Below, in pieces: positions 18,781 to 27,669 of a stretch of 64,000 nucleotides of DNA. Within the stretch, counting starts at the first letter, position 1; each line of letters opens with the position of its first letter. Position numbers and translations under genes: made by a program. The notes below the pieces were generated by a model. It was not told where the DNA came from. It ran no database searches and saw only the letters and a program-made list of their open reading frames with translations. Origin of the DNA: Streptomyces malaysiensis subsp. samsunensis (GTDB taxonomy: Bacteria; Actinomycetota; Actinomycetes; Streptomycetales; Streptomycetaceae); the NCBI RefSeq assembly GCF_024519315.1, contig NZ_JANIIC010000002.1:302311-366310 (forward strand). The letters are read 5' to 3'.

Positions 18781-18970
18781 CGCGGTCGCCCTCCCATCCC
18801 TCGTCGTTCTCCACCCGTACGGAGGCGATCAGGGCGCGCAGCGAGATCCGCACCAGGTCGATGTCGGCGATGCTCAGGGTGATCTCCCCCGCGATCACCA
18901 CACCTCCGGCGAGCACCCGGTCGAGCAGGTCGACCAGGGCCACCTCCCGCCGTTCGATCGCACGGGTCAC
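18770..18970 (-). CDS. gvpS: Gas vesicle GvpA/J-type protein (GvpS)
   Basis: This 66-residue protein is made almost entirely of the GvpA/GvpJ core: REVALVDLLDRVLAGGVVIA, then EITLSIADIDLVRISLRALI. This is the helix-strand-strand-helix unit that lets GvpA polymerise into the vesicle wall. In streptomycete clusters the short third paralogue between gvpL and gvpK is called gvpS. The name here rests on position and size. GTG at 18970 overlaps the gvpL stop (GTGA). It is probably a minor wall or cap component. Confidence 0.85.
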   Translation of the reverse strand: MTRAIERREVALVDLLDRVLAGGVVIAGEITLSIADIDLVRISLRALIASVRVENDEGWEGDRDDG

Positions 18971-19773
18971 GACGGCTTCTCCTCCGGCTGGGCGTCTCCC
19001 GCGGGCTTCGGCGGAGCGGTGAAGGAGTACGGCGGCCAGGGGCCGCTGACCTCCAGGGTGACGGCGGGGTAACGCTCCCCCAGGGCCCTCACCAGGGCGG
19101 TGAAGTCCTCGGTGAGGTCGTCGGGCACCAGATAGGAGTTGTTCAGCACCATCCACCCCTCGTACGCGGCCAGCGCGCTGTCCTGCGGTGGGTGCGCGGC
19201 CGTCGCCACCGCCAGCGCGGCGAGGGAGGAGTGGATCTCCTCCGCCCGCTCGGTCGCGCGCAGATGCGCGGTCTCCTGGTCCTGCCGCTGGGCCCGCCGC
19301 CGCATCAGATAGGCGGTTCCGGGGCTCCCCTCGTCCTCGGACTCATCGGGGTCGGGCAGGAACGACCGGGGGTCGACATACGCCTTGACGCCCCACTCGG
19401 TGCGGCCCGCCACCCGCCGCAGGGTGTCCGTGAAGTCCTCGCGGCGCTCCCGGAGCATGGCGCGGACCCGGTCGTCGTCGTGGTAGAGCGTGGCGAAGCG
19501 CAGCGGGATGACCTGGCCGTGGCGGGCCGCGCCGTTGATCACCCGGTGGTGGGCGCGGGCCGTGCGCTCCAGCCACTCCAGGTCCTCCAGATGGCCGCGC
19601 AGCGCGTCCTCGTCGAAGTCCGCCAGCGGTACCGAGCCCACGACGGCGGCCAGCCCCGCGCCCTCCACCAGGCGCACCGGCTCGTCCGCCACACCGGTGA
19701 GCCCCTGCGGCGGAGTGCCGTCCTCCGGGGCGGCGGTCACCGCGTACAGCCAGGTGGCGAGGGTATCGGTCAC
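18967..19773 (-). CDS. gvpL: Gas vesicle protein GvpL (GvpL/F family)
   Basis: The 268-residue product belongs to the GvpL/GvpF family: TWLYAVTAAP at the start, GLAAVVGSVPLADF, then VIPLRFATLYHDDDRVRAML and EWGVKAYVDP. Family members have two domains and are thought to help nucleate vesicles or associate with the wall. GTG at 19773 is preceded by GGAGGA at six bases and overlaps the gvpJ stop. A longer open frame reaching 20214 covers gvpJ in another frame and is not used. A second member, gvpF, is encoded upstream in the same operon. Confidence 0.9.
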   Translation of the reverse strand: MTDTLATWLYAVTAAPEDGTPPQGLTGVADEPVRLVEGAGLAAVVGSVPLADFDEDALRGHLEDLEWLERTARAHHRVINGAARHGQVIPLRFATLYHDDDRVRAMLRERREDFTDTLRRVAGRTEWGVKAYVDPRSFLPDPDESEDEGSPGTAYLMRRRAQRQDQETAHLRATERAEEIHSSLAALAVATAAHPPQDSALAAYEGWMVLNNSYLVPDDLTEDFTALVRALGERYPAVTLEVSGPWPPYSFTAPPKPAGDAQPEEKPS

Positions 19774-20153
19774 CGTTCGTCCTCCCGCTCCGCGCCGCGG
19801 TCTTCCTCCCGCCGCGCGCCGCTGCCGTCCTCCAGCTCGCCGACGCGGCGGCGCAGCCGCTCGTTCTCCTCCAGGACGTCCCGGGCGCCGGAGGAGAGCG
19901 TGGGATCGTGCTCCCACCAGTCGATGCCCATCTCCTTGGCCCGGTCCACGGAGGCGACCAGCAGCCGGATCTTGATCGTCAGCAGTTCGATGTCCAGCAG
20001 GTTGATCTGGATGTCGCCGGCGATGACGATGCCCTTGTCGAGCACCCGCTCCAGGATGTCGGCCAGGCTGGAGGGCTCGGCGCCACGGCGGGCCGGTTCG
20101 CGTGCGGCGCCGGTGCGCCGGACCGGCGCGTTCCAGTCGGAGCTCTGGTTCAT
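19770..20153 (-). CDS. gvpJ: Gas vesicle protein GvpJ (GvpA family)
   Basis: The 127-residue protein has a 28-residue polar lead, the GvpA-like core (SLADILERVLDKGIVIAGDI, then INLLDIELLTIKIRLLVASV) and a charged tail with a coiled-coil-like stretch (LEENERLRRRVGELED). The DWW motif after the core is the common GvpJ variant. GvpJ is a minor component needed early in vesicle formation. The gene overlaps gvpO upstream (ATGA) and gvpL downstream (GTGA). Confidence 0.9.
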   Translation of the reverse strand: MNQSSDWNAPVRRTGAAREPARRGAEPSSLADILERVLDKGIVIAGDIQINLLDIELLTIKIRLLVASVDRAKEMGIDWWEHDPTLSSGARDVLEENERLRRRVGELEDGSGARREEDRGAEREDER

Positions 20154-20548
20154 GTCCGGTCCTCCGCCCTGCCCCGGTAGTAGCGCTCGGCGCGGCGGTA
20201 CGAGACGAGCTCACCGCGGCCGTCGAGTTCGACGCGGTACTCGGCGAGGATGTCGGTGGAGTCCGGGATCCGGTGGGTCTCGACGATCTCGATGCCGATG
20301 GACCAGCCGTCCTCCCGGCGCTCCAGCGAGGTGACGCCCTCCGGGGTCCGTCCGGTCAGCCCCGCCACATGGCGCGCGGCGCTGCGGGCGGCGTCGCGGG
20401 CGTCGAGGGCGGGACGCCGCCGGGGCCGCTCGTGCCGGTCCCGTACCTCACGGGACTCATGGGCCTCATGGGGCTCATGGGCCTCATGGGTCCGGGCACG
20501 CGGCCGTTCTTCGCGGTGGCCTTCCTCGCGGGGCCGTTCGCGGGGCAC
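20150..20548 (-). CDS. gvpO: Gas vesicle protein GvpO
   Basis: The last 90 or so of 132 residues match GvpO: AARHVAGLTGRTPEGVTSLE, then GWSIGIEIVETHRIPDSTD and LAEYRVELDGRGELVSYRR. GvpO is a small protein needed for vesicle formation, with a role in regulation or assembly that is not settled. The first 45 residues are unusual: a run of His, Glu, Arg and Ala with EAH repeats encoded by a 9-bp tandem repeat (about 20456-20495). GTG at 20548 is the start, three bases after the gvpG stop. Confidence 0.9.
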   Translation of the reverse strand: MPRERPREEGHREERPRARTHEAHEPHEAHESREVRDRHERPRRRPALDARDAARSAARHVAGLTGRTPEGVTSLERREDGWSIGIEIVETHRIPDSTDILAEYRVELDGRGELVSYRRAERYYRGRAEDRT

Positions 20549-20551
20549 GGC

Positions 20552-20803
20552 TCATACCTCCATGCCCCCGCCGGGCGGCCCCTGGGACATCAGCCTGCGG
20601 ACCAGCTCGTCCTCCTCGCGGGCCGCCTCCTCCTCGGTGAGCTCTCCGCTCTCCCGGGCCTCGGCGACCTCTTGCAGCCGCTCCTTGATCACCTCGGGGT
20701 CGTACAGCTGCCGATGGGCCTCGTCGTGGAGCCGCTCGGCGACCCAGACGACACCCCGCACCGGGGCCAGCGGCAGCGTGGCCAGGCCGGTGAACAGTCC
20801 CAT
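20552..20803 (-). CDS. gvpG: Gas vesicle protein GvpG
   Basis: The 83-residue product matches GvpG: MGLFTGLATLPLAPVRGVVW, then VAERLHDEAHRQLYDPEVIK, and a charged helix GELTEEEAAREEDELVRRLM. GvpG is a small accessory protein often found next to GvpF. The hydrophobic N-terminal third followed by a charged helix is the usual layout. ATG at 20803 is two bases after the gvpF stop, so the genes are coupled. Confidence 0.92.
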   Translation of the reverse strand: MGLFTGLATLPLAPVRGVVWVAERLHDEAHRQLYDPEVIKERLQEVAEARESGELTEEEAAREEDELVRRLMSQGPPGGGMEV

Positions 20804-20805
20804 GG

Positions 20806-21594
20806 CTACTCGTCGCCTTCCTTTCCTTCGAGCAGTGCGTCGGCCACGAAGTCGTACGGCGCCAGGGGCCCCAGCAGCCGCATCCGGACCCGGCCGTGCC
20901 AGTGCTCTGCGAGCTGCTCGGCGGCCTCCTCGAACGCCTGCCGCTTCGCGTCATCCACCAGAAACGAGGCGTTGACCAGCCCTTCGGAGGACGCCGGCTC
21001 CTCGGAGACCGAGGCCAGCGCGTACGGCGCCAGCCGCCGGTCGAGCTCCAGCGCGTCCACGCTCCGCTTGGCGGCGATGCTGTCCATGACGAGCCGGCCG
21101 AGCTCGATCCGCTGCTCGTAGCCCGCCTCCTCCGGCAGCCCCCGCAGCTCCTCGCGGAGCCGTCTGGCCTCCGGCTGTTCGGTGACCACCTCGTGCAACA
21201 CCGCGTCCTGTTCATAGCGTGCCCGCACGGTGAGCTGCGCCCGGCCGCGGAGCCGGTCGAGGCCGCGGGCGAAGGCGTCATGCCCCTCGGTCAGCAGCTC
21301 GTCGGTCACCGCCGCGATGTCGGGCATCACGGTGCCGAACCGGAACGGCAGCACCGGTGAGCCCTGCGCGGCCAGATGGTCCAGCACCCTGGCATGGGTG
21401 CGCAGATCCTCCGGGGTGCCCAGCGGCTTGTCGACCGGCACCTCGCTGACCACCGCGGCCTGGCCGCCGTGGCGGACCAGGGCCACCGGGGCCTCCGGGT
21501 CGCCGACGGCGGGCAGGTCCTTGACCGACTCATCGGCCCGGTCGCCCATGACGACCCCGTAGACATAGCAGGCACGTCCGTCCTCGGCCATCAC
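20806..21594 (-). CDS. gvpF: Gas vesicle protein GvpF (GvpL/F family)
   Basis: This is a 262-residue GvpL/F family member: [12 protein letters not shown] at the start, [16 protein letters not shown] in the middle, and [21 protein letters not shown] near the end. Members bind the gas-facing side of the wall or nucleate assembly. It sits directly after gvpA, as gvpF does in streptomycete and halobacterial clusters, which is why gvpF rather than gvpL is used. GTG 21594 and ATG 21591 are both possible. Both overlap the gvpA stop. Confidence 0.9.
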   Translation of the reverse strand: MMAEDGRACYVYGVVMGDRADESVKDLPAVGDPEAPVALVRHGGQAAVVSEVPVDKPLGTPEDLRTHARVLDHLAAQGSPVLPFRFGTVMPDIAAVTDELLTEGHDAFARGLDRLRGRAQLTVRARYEQDAVLHEVVTEQPEARRLREELRGLPEEAGYEQRIELGRLVMDSIAAKRSVDALELDRRLAPYALASVSEEPASSEGLVNASFLVDDAKRQAFEEAAEQLAEHWHGRVRMRLLGPLAPYDFVADALLEGKEGDE

Positions 21595-22043
21595 CGCTCG
21601 CGCTCCCTGTGGCTGGAGGAACCCCTCGTGCGCCGGGGCCGCTCCCGCTCCTCGGCCTCGGGTTCCCGGTCCTCGTCCTCATCGCCTTGGAGCAGATTCG
21701 AGACCGACTCCTTGACGCCTTCCAGGGCGCCCTTGGTCTTGCTCTTGCCACCGCCCTCCCGGATCTCGTCCATGAGGCCGGGCAGGCCATGGGTCTCGGT
21801 GCCGCTGCGGGCGAGGTCGAGTCGGTTGGTCGCCTCCGCGAACCGCAGATACGTGTCCACGCTGGCGACGACGATACGGGCGTCGATGGTCAGGAGCTCG
21901 ATGCCCACCAGGGACACCCGCACATACACATCGATGACCAGGCCCTTGTCCAGGATGAGGTCGACCACGTCGACCAGGGCGCTGGAGCTCGCCCGGTCCA
22001 GATACTGGCTCTGCTGCTGGCGTGCTACGGTCACCGCGCTCAC
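21591..22043 (-). CDS. gvpA: Major gas vesicle structural protein GvpA
   Basis: The core (about residues 18-75) is the closest of the three paralogues to canonical Gvp[21 protein letters not shown], then [20 protein letters not shown] and [14 protein letters not shown]. This would be the ribbed wall protein of the gas vesicle. It is about twice the normal 70-75 residues, because a charged tail of about 70 residues rich in Glu, Arg and Ser ([20 protein letters not shown]) follows. Long tails on GvpA are known in actinobacteria. GTG at 22043 is used. A second in-frame GTG lies at 22034. The gene starts 21 bases after the SRPBCC gene. Confidence 0.9.
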   Translation of the reverse strand: MSAVTVARQQQSQYLDRASSSALVDVVDLILDKGLVIDVYVRVSLVGIELLTIDARIVVASVDTYLRFAEATNRLDLARSGTETHGLPGLMDEIREGGGKSKTKGALEGVKESVSNLLQGDEDEDREPEAEERERPRRTRGSSSHRERER

Positions 22044-22064
22044 CCGTTCCGGGGGCAGGGTCCG

Positions 22065-23075
22065 TCAGCGGCGCGCACGGCGCCGTACGGGCTCCTCCTC
22101 GTACTCCTCCTCGTCTTCGTCCCGGGGCTCCTCGTCCTCGAACTCCTCGGGCTCTTCGGGCTCCTCGTTCTCGTACTCCTCGCGGCCCTCGTCGTACTCC
22201 TCGCCCTCCTCGGGCTCTTCCTCCTCGGGCCCGCGGCCCTCCCGTTCGTCGTCCTCCACGATCTCGCCGTCGTGCACCACACCGCGCCAGCCCACGACCT
22301 CGTCGGGGTTGAGCAGCACCTCGCGCATCAGATGGCGGCGGAAGTGCTTCATCTCCAGGCGCACCCGGCGGCCCTGGGCGCGCCAGAGGTTGCCGGTGCG
22401 CTCCATGAAGCCCTGCGGCCAGTACTCCAGGACGAACAGGATCCGGGTGAGATCGGGGGCCAGCTCATGGAAGGTGATCGTGCCGTCCACATGGCCCTTG
22501 TCGGCCCGTGACGTCCAGATGATGCGCTTGTCGGGCACCTGCTCGACCACCTCGGCCCGCCACTTGCGGTGCGACCAGAGGACCTGGGCCTTCCACTCGG
22601 ATTCCGTCCCGGCCTCGTCCTCGCGGTCCTCCTCGGCCTCGTTCTGGACGTCTTCGACCTTCTTCATGTACGAGGGGAAGTTCTCCCACTCCGTCCAGAG
22701 GTTGTAGGTGAGGGAGAGGGGCGCGCCCACGTCGATCTGCTCCACGATGTTGGTGACCTTGAGCTTCTTGCCGCCCTTGCCACCGCCGTCGCCGCCGCCG
22801 CCGAGGCCCGGGATCACGCTCTTGACCTTGTCGACGGCCTTCTCCTTGACCTGCTCCTTGACCTGCTCCTTGGCCGTGTCGACGACCTTCTCCTTGACCT
22901 GTTCCAGACCGCCCTTCAGCCCGCCCGTCCCCGGGTTCTTGCCCAGGTGGGTGACCGATTCCAGGGCTTTTTCGCCCAGCGCCATCAGCAGGTTCTGCGC
23001 TTCCTTCAGCAGGCGGTCGGTGGGCAGTTCCTGGGCGAGCCCGCCGGCCCGGCCCTTGGGGGTTTCCTCAGCCAT
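22065..23075 (-). CDS. Gas-vesicle-cluster SRPBCC protein with acidic tail (GvpZ-like position)
   Basis: This is a 336-residue protein with three parts. An amphipathic N-terminal region (about 1-105) has KEQVKEQVKEK repeats and a Gly-rich stretch. An SRPBCC/polyketide-cyclase-like fold follows (about 108-255; VTNIVEQIDVGAPLSLTYNL, WTEWENFPSYMKKVE, DGTITFHELAPD). A very acidic tail (about 270-330) is rich in Glu-Glu-Pro and ends in an Arg cluster. SRPBCC proteins bind hydrophobic ligands. Streptomycete gvp operons carry two extra genes called gvpY and gvpZ, and this is probably one of them. I cannot assign the letter with certainty. It is six bases after the upstream gene and 21 before gvpA. 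Confidence 0.8.
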   Translation of the reverse strand: MAEETPKGRAGGLAQELPTDRLLKEAQNLLMALGEKALESVTHLGKNPGTGGLKGGLEQVKEKVVDTAKEQVKEQVKEKAVDKVKSVIPGLGGGGDGGGKGGKKLKVTNIVEQIDVGAPLSLTYNLWTEWENFPSYMKKVEDVQNEAEEDREDEAGTESEWKAQVLWSHRKWRAEVVEQVPDKRIIWTSRADKGHVDGTITFHELAPDLTRILFVLEYWPQGFMERTGNLWRAQGRRVRLEMKHFRRHLMREVLLNPDEVVGWRGVVHDGEIVEDDEREGRGPEEEEPEEGEEYDEGREEYENEEPEEPEEFEDEEPRDEDEEEYEEEPVRRRARR

Positions 23076-23081
23076 GGCCCC

Positions 23082-23561
23082 TCACCTCTGGCTCCGCCGC
23101 GCGGGCCCTTCGGCGCCGGTCCGCTTCCTGGCCTGCGCCGAACGGTCGGCCGGCTTGCGTTGCTTTCCGGTGCGCTCGCGGGGCCGTGAGGCGCTCCCAC
23201 GTTCGCGCTCCTCGTGCTCCTCCGGTTCCTCGTGCTCCCCGGCCTCCGCCTCGCGGTCCCCCGCGCCGCCGGGGCGCAGCGCCGAGGCGCGATGCTCCAG
23301 CCGGTCGCTCAGGGCGTCGATGCGGCGGCTGGCCGCCGACATGGCCGCCTCCCGGCCCGCGGAGGTCAGACGGCTGCCGATGTCCTGGCCGAGCTTGCCC
23401 AGTTCGGAGGACTTCAGCTGCTCGGCTCCCGGTGGGCTGATACCGGAGGTGAGGCGCTTGCCCGCGGCGAGACCGGCGAGTCCGAGGACCAAGGTCCCCT
23501 TATGGCCGCGCCCGAAGAGATAGCCACTGACGAAGGCCAGCGCCACCCGGGAGTTCTTCAT
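23082..23561 (-). CDS. Gas-vesicle-cluster membrane-associated protein (GvpY-like position)
   Basis: The 159-residue product starts with a hydrophobic glycine-rich segment (VALAFVSGYLFGRGHKGTLV, then LGLAGLAAGK) that could enter a membrane or line a gas-facing surface. A helical middle and a highly charged Glu/Arg C-terminal half follow. No enzyme motif is visible. ATG at 23561 has a strong GGAGGAG site, and the longer frame to 23615 would lose this. It is the first gene of the gvp operon and is followed after six bases by the SRPBCC gene. It probably corresponds to one of the streptomycete gvpY/gvpZ genes. Confidence 0.72.
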   Translation of the reverse strand: MKNSRVALAFVSGYLFGRGHKGTLVLGLAGLAAGKRLTSGISPPGAEQLKSSELGKLGQDIGSRLTSAGREAAMSAASRRIDALSDRLEHRASALRPGGAGDREAEAGEHEEPEEHEERERGSASRPRERTGKQRKPADRSAQARKRTGAEGPARRSQR

Positions 23562-23600
23562 GATCGCTCCTCCTCCCGGAGCTGAAAGAGACAGCCGTTC

Positions 23601-23633
23601 GGGTGATACAACCAATTATGGTGCATATCACCC
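23601..23633 (-). promoter_or_regulatory. Inverted repeat in the gvp operon promoter region
   Basis: GGGTGATA (23601-23608) and TATCACCC (23626-23633) are perfect inverted arms 17 bases apart, inside the only 86 bp available between the dehydrogenase stop and the first gvp gene. CATAAT on the minus strand between the arms could serve as a -10. It looks like a dimer operator covering the gvp promoter. The regulator is not identified. Confidence 0.45.
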
Positions 23634-23647
23634 TATTCAGTGATGCG

Positions 23648-24793
23648 TCAGGCCGCGAGCGCCGGATGCAGCACCACCTTGGTGTAGCCCTCCACCCGTT
23701 TGTCGAACTTCTCGTACGCCAGCGGGGCCTGGTCCAGCGGGAGTTCATGGGAGACCACGAAGCTGGGCCTGGCGCGCCCGGCGATGATCAGGTCGCGCAG
23801 CTGGCGGTTGTAGCTCTTGACATTGCACTGGCCGGTGCCCATGCGCTGGCCCTTCTCGAACATCCGGCCGATGGAGACCAGCAGCTGACCGTGTTTGGCG
23901 TGCTCATCGGGGCCGCCGGGGTCGGAGGGCACGTACAGCCCCGGTACGCCGAGCCGTCCGGTCGGCCGCACCGTGTCGACCAGCGAGTTGAGCACCGACG
24001 CGGGCTCCTCATGGCCGGCGTCGTGCGCCTGGGCCTGGTAGCCCACCGCGTCGATCCCCTTGTCGGTGCCCTCGCCGCCGGTACGGTCCAGGATCTGCCG
24101 CACCGGGTCGGCCTTGGAGAAGTCGATGGGGATGGCGCCGATCTCCTCGGCCTTCGCCAGCCGCTCGGGGACCCGGTCGACCACGAACGCCGTGGCGGCG
24201 CCGCGCAGCAGCGCCGAGTAGGCGGACATCAGCCCCACCGGGCCCGCGCCGAAGACGGCCACGCTCTCACCCGGGGAGACCTGGGCCAGCTCACAGCCGT
24301 GATAGCCGGTCGGGAAGATGTCGGCGAGCAGGATGAAGTCGGTCTCGAGTTCATCGCCCTGGGGCAGCTTCAGGCAGTTGAAGTCGGCGAAGGGCACCCG
24401 CAGCCGATCGGCCTGGCCGCCCTTGTACGGGCCCATCGCCACATAGCCGTAGGCGCCGCCCGCGAACCCGGGGTTGACGGTCAGACAGAAGCCGGTGTCG
24501 CCGGCGAGGCAGTTCTTGCAGAATCCGCAGGCCACGTTGAACGGCATGACCACGCGGTCGCCCTTGGCCAGCGAGACCACACCGGAGCCGGTCTCCTCGA
24601 CCACTCCGAGGTTCTCGTGTCCGAAGACGATGCCGGGTTCGGCCGCCGTACGGCCCTCGTACATATGCAGATCGGAGCCGCAGATCGCGCTGGATGTGAT
24701 GCGCACGATCACATCGTTGGGATGCTCGATCCGAGGGTCGTCGACGTCCCTCACGGCCACCGAATAGGGCTTTTCATAGACGACGGCTTTCAC
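23648..24793 (-). CDS. Zn-dependent alcohol/formaldehyde dehydrogenase (glutathione-independent type)
   Basis: This 381-residue medium-chain dehydrogenase has the catalytic zinc ligands in ICGSDLHMYEG and FGHENLGVVEE. The structural zinc site shows CGFCKNCLAGDTGFC, and the NAD fold GAGPVGLMSA. The insertion around FADFNCLKLP and the ending match the glutathione-independent formaldehyde dehydrogenases, which oxidise formaldehyde or other short aldehydes and alcohols with tightly bound NAD. GTG at 24793 has the very strong GGAGGTGATC site eight bases upstream. Open frame further upstream to 24943 has no support. It lies downstream of glpK on the same strand, 208 bp away, and just before the gvp operon. 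Confidence 0.88.
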   Translation of the reverse strand: MKAVVYEKPYSVAVRDVDDPRIEHPNDVIVRITSSAICGSDLHMYEGRTAAEPGIVFGHENLGVVEETGSGVVSLAKGDRVVMPFNVACGFCKNCLAGDTGFCLTVNPGFAGGAYGYVAMGPYKGGQADRLRVPFADFNCLKLPQGDELETDFILLADIFPTGYHGCELAQVSPGESVAVFGAGPVGLMSAYSALLRGAATAFVVDRVPERLAKAEEIGAIPIDFSKADPVRQILDRTGGEGTDKGIDAVGYQAQAHDAGHEEPASVLNSLVDTVRPTGRLGVPGLYVPSDPGGPDEHAKHGQLLVSIGRMFEKGQRMGTGQCNVKSYNRQLRDLIIAGRARPSFVVSHELPLDQAPLAYEKFDKRVEGYTKVVLHPALAA

Positions 24794-25001
24794 CTGGATC
24801 ACCTCCGCGTCGGTTGCTGACGAGCGGCGGTGGTGGCGGAACAGCACGGTCCCAGGGGGGCTCGGCCACCACCGGGTACTTCCAGCGAAACGCCGTCGGA
24901 CGCCCGGCGCAACCGGGTGCGGCGCGGTCACACCGCTCCGCACCCGCCGTGCGCGGCTGATGACCGACGATCACGAACGCACGGCCCCGGGCCCGCCGTG
25001 C

Positions 25002-26519
25002 CTACTCGACCGTGATCCAGTCCAGGGTGCGCTGGACGGCCTTCTTCCAGCCGGCGTACCCCTTCTCCCTGGCCTTCTCGTCCCACTGGGGCTCCCACCG
25101 CCTGGACTCGCTCCAGTGCGAGCGCAGCTCATCGGTGTCCCGCCAGAATCCCGTGGCCAGCCCCGCCGCGTAGGCGGCGCCGAGCGCCGTGGTCTCGGCG
25201 ATCGCGGGGCGGCTGACCGGTACGCCCAGCACATCGGCCTGGATCTGCATGCACAGATCGTTGTCGGTGACCCCGCCGTCCACCCGCAGCACGTCCAGGT
25301 GGATGTCGGCGTCCCGTTCCATGGCCTCGACCACGTCCCGGCTCTGGTAGCAGATGGCCTCCAGGGTGGCCCGGGCCAGATGGCCGTTGGTATTGAAGCG
25401 GGTGAGGCCGACGATCGCGCCCCGGGCGTCGGAGCGCCAGTACGGGGCGAAGAGCCCGGAGAACGCGGGCACGAAGTACACCCCGCCGTTGTCCTCCACG
25501 GTGAGGGCGAGCCGCTCGCTCTCGGCGGCGGCGTCGATCATCCTCATCTGGTCGCGCAGCCACTGGACGGCCGAGCCGGTGACGGCGATCGAGCCCTCCA
25601 GGGCGTAGACGGGAGGGCTGTCGCCGAACTGGTACGCCACGGTCGTGAGCAGCCCGCTGGGCGAGCGGATCAGCTCCTGTCCGGTGTTGAGCAGCAGGAA
25701 GTTGCCGGTGCCGTAGGTGTTCTTGGCCTCGCCGGGGGCGAAGCAGACCTGGCCGACGGTGGCCGCCTGCTGGTCGCCGAGGACACCGGTGATGGGGATG
25801 GCGCTGCGCAGCGGGCGGGAGGTGCGGGCCTTGCCGTACGCCTCGCGGTGGGAGGAGGGGTTGATCGTCGGCAGCATCGCCCGTGGGATGCCGAAGATCT
25901 CCAGCAGCTCGTCGTCCCAGTCCAGCGTCTCCAGGTCCATCAGCATGGTGCGGCTGGCGTTGGTGACATCGGTGGCGTGGATACCGGCGCCGGGGCCGCC
26001 GGTGAGGTTCCACAGCACCCAGGCGTCGGTGTTGCCGAACAGGGCGTGGCCGCGCTCGGCCGCCTCCCGGACGCCGTCGACGTTGTCCAGGATCCACTTG
26101 ATCTTGCCGCCGGAGAAGTAGGTGGCGGGCGGCAGCCCCGCCTTGCGGCGGATGACCTCGCCGTGGCCGTCCCGTTCGAGGGCGGCTGCGATGGTGTCGG
26201 TGCGGGTGTCCTGCCAGACGATGGCGTTGTAGTACGGGCGGCCGTCGCGCGGATCCCAGATGACCGTGGTCTCGCGCTGATTGGTGATGCCGATCGCGGC
26301 CAGGTCGCCTGGGGAGAGCCCGCCCGCGCGGAGGGCGTTCTGCATCACGGAGTTGGTGCGCTCGTAGATCTCCACCGGGTCGTGCTCGACCCATCCCGCG
26401 CGCGGCAGGATCTGGTGGTGCTCCAACTGGTACCGCGCCACCTCGTCCCCGTCATGGTTGAAGATCATGAAACGGGTGCTGGTGGTTCCCTGGTCCACCG
26501 CACCGACGAATTCCGGCAT
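25002..26519 (-). CDS. glpK: Glycerol kinase
   Basis: The 505-residue FGGY-family kinase matches GlpK from the start: [20 protein letters not shown], then [12 protein letters not shown] and WQDTRTD. Near the middle [11 protein letters not shown] and the C-terminal [20 protein letters not shown] form the ATP site. It phosphorylates glycerol to glycerol 3-phosphate in the cytoplasm. ATG at 26519 is used. The frame stays open to 26648 but starts inside the spacer after glpF. The upstream gene encodes the facilitator, so the pair takes up and traps glycerol. No glpD follows, which makes this a second or partial glycerol locus compared with gyl-type operons. Confidence 0.95.
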   Translation of the reverse strand: MPEFVGAVDQGTTSTRFMIFNHDGDEVARYQLEHHQILPRAGWVEHDPVEIYERTNSVMQNALRAGGLSPGDLAAIGITNQRETTVIWDPRDGRPYYNAIVWQDTRTDTIAAALERDGHGEVIRRKAGLPPATYFSGGKIKWILDNVDGVREAAERGHALFGNTDAWVLWNLTGGPGAGIHATDVTNASRTMLMDLETLDWDDELLEIFGIPRAMLPTINPSSHREAYGKARTSRPLRSAIPITGVLGDQQAATVGQVCFAPGEAKNTYGTGNFLLLNTGQELIRSPSGLLTTVAYQFGDSPPVYALEGSIAVTGSAVQWLRDQMRMIDAAAESERLALTVEDNGGVYFVPAFSGLFAPYWRSDARGAIVGLTRFNTNGHLARATLEAICYQSRDVVEAMERDADIHLDVLRVDGGVTDNDLCMQIQADVLGVPVSRPAIAETTALGAAYAAGLATGFWRDTDELRSHWSESRRWEPQWDEKAREKGYAGWKKAVQRTLDWITVE

Positions 26520-26644
26520 GCTGCCTCCTCGTTCGCTTCTCCGCCCACACGGCACAGAGGCGCGGCCATCGTCACCATCCGCGGCCCGGCGGCCGCACGC
26601 GCGTCGCTCACGCTGCCTCCTCTCGTGGGTGGGTCCGGCCCGGA

Positions 26645-27493
26645 TCACCCCTCGGGGGCGGGTGCGCGTCCCGGCTCCGGTGGTGCGGGCATCGGCAGAT
26701 AGCGGCTGATGAGGACCTTGTACAGGGCGGCGCCGATGAGCCCGCCGACCAGCGGGCCCACGATGGGCACCCAGAAGTAGAAGTTCCCGTACTGGTCCCG
26801 CCAGGCGGTGTCGTATCCGGTGATGTAGCTGGCCAGCCGGGGGCCGAAGTCACGGGCCGGGTTGATGGCGTACCCCGCGTCGGCGCCCCACGCCATGCCG
26901 ATCGCGACCACGATCAGACCGGTGATGAAGGGCCCCAGATTGGCCCTCGGGGCCGAGTTCAGGACATCGGTGACGGCGAAGATGAGCAGCACCAGGATCG
27001 CGGTGCCGATGATCTGGTCGCGCAGCGCACCCCATTCGCTCACCGGGAGCACACCGTTGCCGGGCAGGGTGGAGAACACGTACTGGGTCTTGAAGGTGTG
27101 CCCGGGGTCGGCGTGGCCCAGCGCCTCGGTGTAGTTCCAGCGCACCAGCAGGGCCCCGACGAACGCGCCGAGCGTCTGGGCCACCACGTACGGCACGACC
27201 TTGGCCCAGGGGAAGTCCTTGAAGGCCGCCAGCGAGACGGTGACCGCCGGGTTGATATGGGCTCCGCTGAGCCGCGCCCCCACATAGACGCCGAGCGTGA
27301 CGCCCAGCCCCCAGGCCCAGGAGATGGAGTCGTGGTCGCCCAGCCCGCCCGGCGGTTTGGTGAGCGCACCGCCCGCCACGACCTGCGCCACGACGCCGCA
27401 GCCGAAGAGGATCAGCACCATGGTGCCCACGAACTCCGCGCAGAGCTCGCCGAGCAGTACCGACCTCTCACGGTTTCGCTTCGGGGCAGTCAT
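26645..27493 (-). CDS. glpF: Glycerol facilitator (MIP/aquaglyceroporin)
   Basis: The 282-residue protein has six helices and the two pore loops, [10 protein letters not shown] and [10 protein letters not shown]. The Asp after the second NPA box is the signature of glycerol-conducting rather than water-only channels. It passes glycerol and other small polyols down their gradient. ATG at 27493 is preceded by no clear ribosome site. Open frame further upstream runs through the aldO promoter region and is not used. It is followed by glpK after 125 bp and is divergent from the alditol oxidase gene. Confidence 0.93.
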   Translation of the reverse strand: MTAPKRNRERSVLLGELCAEFVGTMVLILFGCGVVAQVVAGGALTKPPGGLGDHDSISWAWGLGVTLGVYVGARLSGAHINPAVTVSLAAFKDFPWAKVVPYVVAQTLGAFVGALLVRWNYTEALGHADPGHTFKTQYVFSTLPGNGVLPVSEWGALRDQIIGTAILVLLIFAVTDVLNSAPRANLGPFITGLIVVAIGMAWGADAGYAINPARDFGPRLASYITGYDTAWRDQYGNFYFWVPIVGPLVGGLIGAALYKVLISRYLPMPAPPEPGRAPAPEG

Positions 27494-27620
27494 GGGCCCA
27501 TCGTGGGCGCGACCCAGGTGGGGCGGCCCGTCCTGCTGGGCCGTCCGGGGCATGGACGGCGAATCCGGGTCTGTACGGATGAGGGTGTGGACCTGTACCA
27601 AGGGCATGACAACATCACCC

Positions 27621-27656
27621 ATCGCCCACCATCGGAAAATCGCCCACCACCGGAAA
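27621..27656. repeat. Two-copy 18-bp tandem repeat upstream of the alditol oxidase gene
   Basis: ATCGCCCACCATCGGAAA (27621-27638) is repeated at 27639-27656 with one change. It ends 13 bases before the alditol oxidase ATG and lies in the divergent glpF/aldO region, so it may be a binding site or a chance slippage product. Confidence 0.5.
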
Positions 27657-27669
27657 CAGGACGACACGG

